Positions 53,464 through 64,000 of a stretch of 64,000 nt of DNA are shown piece after piece. Origin of the DNA: Bolinopsis microptera (lineage: Eukaryota; Ctenophora; Tentaculata; Lobata; Bolinopsidae); contig NC_087078.1 in NCBI RefSeq assembly GCF_026151205.1, positions 7,580,675 to 7,644,674 on the forward strand. The letters are read 5' to 3'. The notes below the pieces were generated by a model. It ran no database searches, was not told the origin of the DNA, and worked only from the letters and a program-made list of their open reading frames with translations. How positions within the stretch are numbered: position 1 is the first letter of the stretch; every line of letters starts with the position of its first letter. Both the position numbers and the translations under genes were made by a program.

Positions 53464-56400
53464 ACAAGTGTTTTCTTGCTCGTGCTTGTTTGCACTGTAG
53501 CAACAGTTTGAGATTGTGTTTTCCCGTTTTTGTTCTTGCAGATAAGCTTCTCAAGAGAGCTCATTTAATAATAACTTGCAGCTGTCAATCATGTTCGAGT
53601 TAACTTTTCCTTTTTTGGGTAAATTGCTATTAAAACGTATTTATATTAAGGACTGCCATTGTTATGTGACTTCCAATCGAAGAATGTTGTATATATTTTC
53701 GAGTGTATAGATATATGTTGTTACACCCAACTATCTTTTGAACAATTCCGAAATGAAGTAATGCGATTTGATTCTACCCCTCTGTGGCTCTAGCAATTGG
53801 TATAAAATGGAACGCGCGATTAAACGTTTTTCAGTTATTGTTAGCCGCGCACGTTGCTTAGAAACGAAGCACGTACGCGACGTTAATTTTCTGTAACTGT
53901 TATCAATTAAACCTGCTATTATGTTGCTTGAGTATAATAGCAGATAAAGCTAGTTTACAAAATACCGCTTTGGTCGATACGAGGCTGTAGAAACTCTATG
54001 CTCACCTAAATTCATACATGTATCACCAAACTGTTACTCTAACGTATGTGTAATGACTTTTGCCTTGTCTACGTAGTACAAGACATGTTAAAGCTTATGA
54101 AAAGTTGTCCTACCCATTTACCCATCATCTTAGCTTATCGGGTCAGTGGAGGGGGTGCATGCGAAGCCGCACAAATTTAAGCTGGTCACGTGACTGCGAA
54201 TATAGATTGTTTAGCCGTCATCAAATTAAATTTTAAGTCGCTCGCCCATATCACATATTTATTTCAACCGTCAGACCAATTATTGCTACTTTCAGAGATC
54301 TATTTTTATTTTGGTCAAGTATTTTTCCAATTTCAATACACGTTCAATTGAACAAGCCCGTTCCCTACGAAATACCATCAAACTTCAAAGCAGCTTAATC
54401 GATTTCCAAGTATGAAGTAAACTGAAGATACACGATGTCTAGTCTAATGTCTATTGTCTATCCTGTATCCGTCCTACCAAGTAAAGTGGAATGGTACATA
54501 TTTTAATTAACGACGCGACACAAAATGTAATATGTGGGCAGTCGAGGTCTCAACTCTCAGGCCTAGCCCGGCCGAGTCCGACATTATAGTCCAACATTTT
54601 TGCGATACATGATAATTGATAATATGTACAATGTAGTACTCTTTTTGATTAATTAGCGGGCGCCAGTATTGTAAGGTACACACAAGGCCGTATTATAAAC
54701 TATTATATTAGGATGCAGTGAAAACTGAAACTATCGATTGGACCATGAATTCTATAATGCATGAATGGGGACTTGCCACCCCATCATGACATGGACATGG
54801 TTAGAAAACACATTAATTAATCGAACAGTTTTCTTTGACGTTCATATACAATTTAGAGAGCCCATCAAGAGTAAAGAGGTGCTGACACAACACTAAACAG
54901 TGGCCAGCTTGTTTGATAAATTTTCAGACTTTTGCCTCTGCCCTCTAATCATGTTTTCTGCTTTTATTATGAAAGTTATATAACCTGGATATGCAATGTC
55001 GCACGTGCTTTTATAATTAAAAGCGGGTTAGGTCCGGTCCGGAGATTTCATGTCACCAATTAAATTGGCAATTGCATAAATAATTTGTGGTAAAAGATTA
55101 GTCAATTCGGCAACACTTGCATCATTCATCTTTCATGGTAGTCATTTATACAGGACCAGTAGCACACCCAAAAAGGTGCACGTCCCCAGTCCCGAAATCC
55201 GTAATTTGTAATTATTGCCCAATTAGCTCACATGATCACGTGATGCTGATTCAGGCGGTTTAGAAAAATACATGATCCATTTCAATTCAACGTGCTAATA
55301 CGTGCGCGCGAAAATAAGGGTACTTGTTTTTATCAATCAAACGTTCGGAGTCGCGCGTTCCATGCAGTCAGCGCTGCTCTCAATAGCCATAAATTCATTC
55401 GCTATGCAGCCCGGAGAAGCTGCCTGTAGTCGAATTACCGAGGTTATTTGTGTCGAATGCAAACGGTAAAATTCAATAAAATTGAGCTTAAGCCTTTTGT
55501 TGTATCGATGTACACAGGAAAACTACACATTTTACAAAAATTAAGCTCAATTTACAAAATCTGTATCTCATAATTATAATATTGCTCTTTTATGTACGCA
55601 TTTTTGAGAAATTAGAATAAAAATAAGTTGAGTTAATTCATACCCCAGTTGTTCAAGTAAGAGTTAATACTTAATTTCCGAATATTTACAATCTTTATAG
55701 AGCGTAGAACGCATTGGTATGCAACATTGCTACACGGTACAATAAATCATAAACTCACAAATTCCACCTTACATACAATGTTCGTACATCACTTCCAAAA
55801 ATCATTTAAACTAACAAAAAAAAGTTTTCCAATCCAGGACTACAAACTACGCTAAAGAGAATATATTGTCACGCGGATACATGCAAAACCCAATATTCTC
55901 AAAACTTCCGCCTTTAACTTACGTAAAACTGTTCTAGATTAAAAGACATAATTGCTAAACCTTGAATCCTATTTTAATTATTGTACAATCCATTAATTAG
56001 TACTGAACTAGGGGTTAAAACGTCTTAAAATTAAAAGATCAAACATAAGTGAAGTTAAAAACTGAATGAGTCGAATAGGTGCTTTAACGATTTTTCGTTG
56101 AGTATCCAATCTACTACAATACCAGAAAAAATAAAGTTCAATTTTCACGGAATTACAAGCAATAATGATAAATAATGTTCAATGAGTGTGTTCATTTCTC
56201 AAACAACAGAGCTACATCTCGCACAATGTATGGCTACACATTACGTTATATTGATTGTCTTCAGTGTTAAATTAACAGCCACTCTGACGCCACTCTGACG
56301 TCAATAACTACTCTTCCACTTGGCTTTTAATGTGCAGTAACGAATCTCTCTCGTATTATACACAGGTGTGGGAATTCCTTAGATGGGGCCGAACAATGTT

Positions 56401-56496
56401 GCTGCTTCTTCAGCGCATTCCATCGTTAAACTATCCCAAAAATGTTTAAAATTTACAATTTCACATTATATAATATCGTCTAAACGCTATAATTTC
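53464..56496. other. 3 kb intergenic interval, no gene seen
   Basis: AT-rich. It holds the 3' UTRs of ROPN1L (+) and the PINCH-like gene (-), which converge here. No coding signal or structured repeat recognised. Confidence 0.6.
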
Positions 56497-59400
56497 CTAT
56501 GAGGCAGTCTCGGTGGCATTCGTGATTTCCCGGTTATCTGCCTTCTTCTCCTTCTTTGGTTTCTTCATGCTGCCTTTCTTGTCTTTTTTCATCGTCTGCT
56601 TCTTGCTCTTGGCGGTCATGTTAGCGCTATCGAGAAGCTTGCGTCGCATATCAGAGGGGAATTTGTCGTAACAATGCCGACAGTACGGCTTCATATCCAT
56701 CTCTATGACCTTTGACCTGTGGAGGAGAGAAAACATGTTATTTGACATTTCGGAATATTATGCGAAAATTATATGTGATGTAGGATATTATGCAATGTCC
56801 ACATAAGTACATAAAGAATTGAGTGTAATGATGTTGATTCGTCCAAGTGGATTTTAAATTCAAATGTATTATTATTATTATTGTTCAGTAAACAGATGAA
56901 AAATGATGAAAATTGTTTGAATTCTTTTAAAAATCCACTCACTTCTTTTCCTCGAGAAGAGTATCGCATCCGGTACAGAAGAAATGGTTCTCGCAGTAGT
57001 TTTTGTTCAGCACCTTGATAACTGAAAATACCCGGTATATTAGCTTATTAGATAATCTGATGAGTTTTTATCACGGAGAATTTAAATACAAATGCATGAT
57101 ATTATGGTTCACTTATAATGCGGAGTAAGTATTTGGCGTGCACATTTGGCATTATGATAGAGGACACAACTTGCAATATCAGTATTCAAGTTATTTTGAC
57201 AATGGGTTCGACTATTCTTAGAAAAAGAAATTATACGCTACATTTCGATCACTTATCAATTATCATAGCTTAATATCATTACTGACTTTATATCAAGATT
57301 TATGTTTTGATCAATAAAGGAGTGGTTTGTATTCTACACAATCGCCTAATGAAACGTCTGTGTGTCCGACCAAAATAACATAACTGACTTCCTACCGCTG
57401 TTTTATTAAGACACATCAAACATCCCCAGGTTAAAGAATTACAGCAATTGTGGTGGAGACTGCCCGTGTTAATTAGATTACAATGTTTCGACCACAACCG
57501 GTAACCCACTTACCACCAGTTCTAAATGTTACGAAAACTTATGAAAAATAACCTGGCATGCGTTAAAAATATTAGTGGTACACGGAAAATTTTAGCTACT
57601 GCTAAAAAACCCCAGAAATAGCTTCCAACTATGTACCGATAAAATAAATGGAAAATTCCGTTCTGTCAAAACAATCTATAATAAGCATATTGTCTAATTA
57701 GTAATTACGTAATTGTCTAATTACCTTGCATACTGGAACGGTTGTCACAGTAGAAGCACCTTACTCCGAACATCTTCATGTAATGGTACTGACAGTAGGG
57801 TTTACCCTCGTTCAACATGAACTTGTCCCCAGATAAGGGTCGCTCGCACTGGTAACACAGGAAGTGCTGTGGAGGAATGAGTTAGGGGGAGAAGGAGATT
57901 GGTTAAAATAGGTGGAAGAGCTGAAAACCAGAGGTTTTCAGCTCTTGTCATGGTTGTCATGGTCCTTTTCGTCATGGCGAAAACTCGAAACTTTTTGAAT
58001 AAATGGCAAAAACACCCCAAACGTTCTCATCAACTTGTGATTAAACCAACAATGTCTCACCTCAGGGCACCAAGCCTTGCTGGCTGCCTTGATGGCACGT
58101 CCATCTATAGCCTTCTTACACGCAGCACACACATCCTGTATAACCGTGTCGAAACACAGCTGGCAGTAGAACTGGTTGTCTTTCTCTTTGTACTTGTTAT
58201 CCAGTGGTTTACTGAGGGGGGTTGTCATGGTTACTAGGGGTCGTTGTCATGGTAACGGGTGCAAATGTAATCTATGATGAGTAGGAATTCGCATATTATA
58301 TGTTGTAAAGTATAGGATTAGGAACATGACAGAAATTACAATATTTCCGCCTGGAATTCGAAGAGACAAATCCGGAATAGAACTTACTAGCAATTCTGGC
58401 ATGAGAAATGATAAGGATGATAAGATTCCTTGAGGTACCACAAGACGAACTCTTCTATCGGCGTGAAACACTTGTTACAGATATACTTCTTCTTCTTCTT
58501 CAGCAGATCGTGACAGTCAATACAGATCGGTCTGTAATAATAAAATTTAATATCATTTATTTAACGAGATAAAATACTTATTCAATAAGTTACTTACTGC
58601 CATAATAATAAATGATATCTATAACTTTGTTTCCCTGATCTTAACGGCCGAGGCCATTATGATAATTGTACACGTTAGTTTTACCTGTCACACAGCTGGA
58701 CTATGTGTTAATTTGGTACTTTTAATAATTGTGATATCATATCAGAACGGGCGGTTACAAGTGTGGGAAATGTGTTAAAAACACACGTCTCGGCAGATTG
58801 CTGTAACTCTTGTTGTAGATATACAGCGAGTTTTAAAAGTTCCCAAACTTATGAGAGAGCTTGACGGACATGTTTAAACGTGTCATTAAATTTGAAATCT
58901 AGCGGATGGTAAAATAGACGAGAAGCTCTACTACATTACATACGATTTGAATCGTAAGAGTCTAAATACCGAGCTGGTCCGCCCAAATAGTCATTTAAAA
59001 TTGGAATCCTCATAATTGTGATTTTCTATTTTTTGAATTTATTTTTAATCCTGTGTGCCAGGGACATGAAAGAATTTAACCTTACAAAATTGACCTGTCA
59101 ACGGTTCGAAAATATCCTAAAATAAAACAGTTGCAGAAGATGAGCATGCCCGAAATAAAAGATTCTTGTAGTAGGAATTTGTTTAGATTCCAATGATGGT
59201 AACTTTTCTAAGATAGTTCTTAAGAACTAACTTACAATTTAAATCTAAGAACATTTAAATCTAAGTAATCGGCAATTTTAACATTTAAACATCTTAAGTA
59301 GAAATGAGAGGGATATAAAGGGCACGTACCTGCCATTATGTTTAAAGAAACCGTTTTCACAGAGCTCCGCACCACACATGTAACACCCGAAACACTCCGG

Positions 59401-62400
59401 ATGCCACTTCACATCCAGAGCTTCTATTACACGTCCTATTACCCAGCCACCTGGTGAAGAGTGTTTATTTAATAACTCAGTCAAATATAACAATTATAAT
59501 TAGTACATGCTGCTTGGACTGCAGAAACCAACACATAGTCATAAAATTAGTTACGGAAGTTTGGTTGGAATTGATTCTAGAGTTCTAGTATAGATGTCCA
59601 GATTGCTTTAGGGTAAGAGTCATATAATATTTTAATTCATGTGTAAGATAATACCTTGTAATTAACATGTGTAAGATTTTCAGAGCACAACACAAATATT
59701 TTAAAACCTTGCAGCCTGCACTTAATCTTGTAGAAAATGTAACCGGAATGTTCTAGAAATTATCGCTGGAGAGATAATTCCACCTATTATATATTCTGTG
59801 ACGCACGTGCATTTTCATCCAATTATCATGACTTGGAATGAATTGCGTTGAAACATTGCATTAACTCATTAAGTATAATGCGTATTTAATAGACTTGGAG
59901 CACGATTTACTAACTACATACCTCGTTTAACAGATTATATTTGAGTACAAAAGTATTTACCACCTACAATCTACATACCGCTAGGCTCTAAAAAGCACAT
60001 TTTTTATAACCTGCATACCGCTTCAGTACATTACTACTGTTACTCTCAAAATCCGCTCACCATAAATTATGCAAACGCCTTAAATTTCAACTATGAAACC
60101 TTAACGGGAACAGCAGTAGAACTTAGAAGCCGCAACTATATTCAAAAAAGCAACTTAAACAGCATTGTAACTAAATCACAATTATTATATTTCTAACTAA
60201 ACAAACTAAAGCACTAAAGTAACTAAAGCACCAAGATGTGAACGTACCACAAGTGAAGCACATGGGAGCGAAGTTGACAGTGTAACAGTTGTGACAGTAG
60301 GGTCTGTCCTCGTGCTCGTAGAACACGCTTTCCTGGGACGGGTCGTTGGGGTCCTTGAACGGTTGGAAACACTGCACGCACCTGTAAAAATATATTATTA
60401 GGGATTTAAATAGGGATATAATTATCAATTAGGGATGTAATTGTGAATACTAGTAGGGATATTATAATGTTCAGATCTTACAATACATCGTTATCTGATG
60501 TGTATGAAGTATGAACTGATGCAATGAGTGTCATGATTGGAGTGCGCATCTTTGAGTTACAGTCAAGTCAGTCAATGCATTGTGGTATTGATACGAAATT
60601 CCGTCATCAGGTGATCCGTATATTAAAATTGATATGTTAATCAATGAATTGAGTTTAAATATTTGGAATGTCGAGTATAAATATTTTGATCGAATTAAGC
60701 GTATTATTTATACTAAGAATAGAGTTGCCCAACACTTACAAAAAGCAGGCGGAATGCCAGAACAGACCACCGCTGCACACAATAAAAGCACTCTTCTTAA
60801 ACCCCTCCCTACAAACATAACAAGCCTTCTCCAGCTGGAATATCCTCTTATCACCAGGCTGGGAGACCCACACTTCGTTCTGGAGATCCACATCGTATAT
60901 GAACATGGCTGGGATGTCCATCTGCGCCACCTCCATAGCATCCTTGATCTCTGACATGACTTTGGCGTGCTGCTTGTGGATGTAACGGGGAGTCTGGATG
61001 TCTTTGGTTGTGTCCTCGTTGTACTCTATCTCTGGAGGAGGTGTTGGGGGTTGGGGAGGTTCTGGTGTTGGTGCTAGTGTTGGTGCCTTCGCTGATGGTT
61101 TGATGGAGACTCGCCGTTTGAAATCATCAAATAAGGACGATTTTCTCTTCATGGAAGTTGCTTTTTTGTTTTCAATCTTTCGAAGTTCAGATAGTTGTGG
61201 TACTTCGTCTAGGATATCACCAGCGGAGTTAGATCTGAAGAGTTTCTTTGTCTTGCCTTTCTTCTTCCTCTTCAGCTCAGGACTGTACTGAGTTTCAGTG
61301 TTCTTGTATCGAGGCACCTCCACATTCATAGAATTATTTCGATCCAAGTCGAGTTCCAAATTAATGGAAGATTTACGGGCAGGATCAAGTGGATCCTGAT
61401 TAGCATTGTTGGGGACCGGGGTTGTTTCTCTGGAGGTGTACTCAGAAGTTCTTCTAGGAAGGATCGGGCTATCAAAAGCAGATACACGTCTTGTTCTATC
61501 TGAAAACGGACTAGACGGCCCTGTACCACTATCAGTCTTCTCGATCAGCTTCTCTTGTATCCTATTAGCTATCCCATCACACAAATCATCCAGATCCTCG
61601 AAGAGATCAGAGAGAGTGGACTGGGCTGAGACCCTGTTCTTCACATTAGTCCGGATCACCTCCTGGAGATGCTTGTTTCGCACTTTCTTGCTCAGCTGCA
61701 CCGTGGCCTGTGTAGGACTGATCCTCTCAATGTCCAGAGCGTGCTTGTCAAAGTAGTCCACCTCTTCTGGGACCAGCTCGCTGTAGTCACTCTGGTAGGA
61801 ATCACTGTGGTTATATATCTGGCCTGGTTGAGAAGAGGTAGTTGAAGCCAGGGAACTTCGAGACGATCTATTATGTTGTGGCGTGTTTTGAATAGCTGGC
61901 AGGGAACTTCGAGACGACCTGCTATGTTGCGGCGTATTTTGAATACATGGCAGGGAACTACGATATCCTCTGCTATGTGGCGTGTTTTGAGACGCACAAG
62001 TGCTTTGGGATGCACAAGTGCTTTGAGATGTGCAGGTGCTTGTGGAAGTTAAGCTGCTCTGAGAGGAGAAGTGCGCTTTCTGGTTCTCCAGGACGTGCTC
62101 AAGTGGGTCAGGTCGCGTAAGGTGAGAAAACCTACCAAGATCAATCAGATCGATTATGTTTTGGTCCAGCACTAAATCGCTTGTGTCAATTGGCGGCTGA
62201 AACTGAATCTGGCTGATAGGCGTCCTATCCATACTGACTTTATTCTGACTAGTTCGCTCTAGGCTATTCCAATCCGAGAAACCAGAATCTTTGCTGTACC
62301 GGTTGCGATTCTCCTCGATAAGGGCCTTCTTACGGCGAATAGTGCCAGTAGCATGGTGAAGCTGCAATACGTCGTGGAAGAAATTATCAGGAGTCTGGCA

Positions 62401-62565
62401 GTTCTGGTCCACTGAGCATTTCCGGGTATCGAAAGCGAACCTCACATCAGCTCGCTGTTTGGCCTTTTCCCTCTCGAGGTAGCGGAGCGTATCCTCGTAG
62501 TTTCCTCGCACTACAAACTTAAAACAGTTGCCTTCACCAGCGTGTTCAGCCACAGGTTCAGCCAT
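56497..62565 (-). CDS. PINCH-like five-LIM protein with long N-terminal extension
   Basis: PINCH (LIMS) links integrin-linked kinase to the actin cytoskeleton. Eight exons: 62565-60740, 60381-60248, 59450-59330, 58531-58388, 58211-58061, 57866-57725, 57022-56943 and 56716-56497. The five LIM domains follow PINCH order and spacing: CYVCREGF...HSACFLCVQCFQPF; CFTCGGWVIGRVIEALDVKW; YICNKCFTPIEEF; CAACKKAIDGRAIKAASKAW; CFYCDNRSSM...EMDMKPYCRHCYDKFP. The last is followed by a Lys-rich tail. Unlike ordinary PINCH, about 580 residues precede LIM1: low-complexity Ser/Thr/Gln-rich, with three 17-residue repeats near SRSSRSSLPAIQNTPQ and a helical stretch. Exon 57022-56943 has one base too many (A6 run) to keep the LIM5 frame. 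Start ATG 62565. Confidence 0.88.
57916..57946. repeat. perfect 14 bp hairpin in a PINCH-like intron
   Basis: AAGAGCTGAAAACC, loop AGA, GGTTTTCAGCTCTT, between exons 57866 and 58061. Confidence 0.85.
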
Positions 62566-64000
62566 CTACAAACACAAATGTTTATAATCAGTGATGTAAA
62601 GTTATAAAGGAATATGTTATTGAAATGTAACAACGTAGAGTATCGAAATAAGTAATGGTTATTATTATTATCAGGTCTACGATTTTTAGATTATATTTTA
62701 AATAACGACTTCGTATAACAACTTCAAATTACAACTTCATGCCACAAACCTATATCACAACATCAGGAGCTAAATTACATTTCATGTACGACTTCCAGTG
62801 ATAGCCAAGGGTGCACCATGGCATTGAAACAATTACTGGTGATATGAACTCTGAAGACCTACTGACTGGCAAAATAACAAAGTAAATGGAATCGCGTGTA
62901 CAGAACCGAGGATGAAGCTGAGTTTTAAACCTTAAACAAAGCCTCTAAATCAAGTTAAAAGCAATTTTAACTTTTAACACGTCCTGTTCAGTGTTCATCA
63001 TCTACAACAAACAATAACTGCGCGAGTGGAGAAGCCCATTAAGTTACTCAGCAATACAACAGAAATCAGTTTATATAACGATTCGATTGGCTCGATAATG
63101 TATCTAGCAACATTGACTTGCTAGTTGGTCTAATAAAGGGTGATCAATGTTGAAAATTAGTAAGACCTAAAATATAGAATTAGAAGCTGAATCTGAACAA
63201 CAAATAAGCCTAAAAATAAAACTAAAGCTGCTCACGATCATATTTATACAAACTGCGACCTCTAAAGCGTATTGCCTGCTAAGATAATGATTGCCACCAC
63301 AAAACATAATACCCTTTATCACGACACAAAGCTGTAAAGATAACAACATGGACTCCACATACGGTGGAGTAACGGTGGAGTTTACTGACAGGCAGTGATA
63401 ACAAAAGTAGTGATAACAACGTGGAGGACAATAGGTGGGGTAAAGGTGGGGTAAAGGTGGAGTAGAGCAAACTGACTGATAACAATTTGCAGGACACAAA
63501 CTGGAGTAAAGCTTGCTAACTGATAACAAAGTGTACGACAAAAGAGTGCGACAAAACAGCACAGAGCATTGATCTGTGAACGTATGTGATGTACAGGAAG
63601 GAATATACTAGTGCTGGAATGTTGCTGGATCTAACACCACTAGGAGTGGCTTGATGACTGACCTACGGCTTCTCATTTCCTGATATGATACAGGTTTCCT
63701 CTCTTCCTCCACTAAAATTGTACTCTAAAGTTTCGTGCCATGGACCCTGATTTAAAGCTATTATGTCTGAAATGTTTCATGACGTAGAGCACAAAATTGA
63801 GTAAAGCTGATGAAATGATGAACTCCAAATGTGTTGTCAAAATGTGCAGCGCCTCCAGAGCTTTGAGGGCTCAAGATAACCGATATGCAAGACAGCATGT
63901 CATTAACCCTATTGACACTTGCTGATAAGGAGATTCCAGGGCGATCAACAATATAGGTGACACAAGATAAAGGGAATTATAAGGACTCTGGAAGCATTTG
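62566..64000. other. 5' flank of the PINCH-like gene
   Basis: No gene. Around 63350-63550 is a degenerate tandem repeat built on GTGATAACAA...GGTGGAGTAAA-like units, with short GGTGGGGTAAA doublets. Confidence 0.5.

Noticed and set aside
57899..58237. + strand frame over PINCH-like exons
   Set aside because: Opposite strand to a clear LIM-domain exon; no start or domain support.

Overview
The window is an AT-rich piece of an invertebrate animal nuclear genome. Genes have spliceosomal introns with GT-AG junctions. Recognisable products are a ClC chloride channel, the alpha subunit of cytosolic phenylalanyl-tRNA synthetase, MORN3, ropporin-1-like and a PINCH-type LIM protein, all typical of animals. 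Genus cannot be told from the sequence; an early-branching animal such as a cnidarian fits the CR1-like and Penelope-like retroelements and the secreted aerolysin-like proteins, but that is inference.

Layout. 1-684: 3' end of a coiled-coil gene (+). 2342-4762: 5' half of a ClC channel (-), with a 2.6 kb foldback element sitting in a minisatellite just upstream (4765-7780). 8674-10680: intron-less HEAT-repeat gene (-). 11123-13350: FARSA (-). 13782-14066: a hAT-type MITE with a perfect 8 bp target duplication. 14253-16450: a 5'-truncated LINE. 16673-17724: weak, unidentified exons. 18137-30670: a nest of retroelements. A Penelope-like element is split by an L2/CR1-like LINE (LINE-A). LINE-A is split by a nearly full-length CR1-like LINE (LINE-B). 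LINE-B is split by a short antisense retroposon. 30862-34000: inverted repeats, hairpins and 3' ends of other LINE-B-like copies.

34315-51279: MORN3 (+). Its first exon lies at 34315-34465 and its second at 49113, so intron 1 is about 14.6 kb. That intron contains two secreted serine carboxypeptidase genes (-), two secreted VPS62-repeat/aerolysin-like genes (+), a carboxypeptidase pseudogene fragment and a field of short inverted repeats. The cluster looks like a duplicated head-to-head pair (carboxypeptidase on -, aerolysin-like on +). 51758-53463: ropporin-1-like (+), directly behind MORN3; both are axonemal/sperm-flagellum proteins. 56497-62565: a PINCH-like five-LIM protein (-) with an unusual long N-terminal extension of about 580 residues and an apparent one-base frameshift in the exon for the last LIM domain.

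The most unusual coding content is in LINE-B. Its first ORF carries an AlkB-like Fe(II)/2-oxoglutarate dioxygenase domain (HxD...H...Rx5R all present) directly fused to an SGNH esterase domain, and it overlaps ORF2 by an ATGA stop/start. The secreted proteins with six VPS62-like repeats and an aerolysin-like pore-forming domain, duplicated inside another gene's intron, are the second item worth attention.
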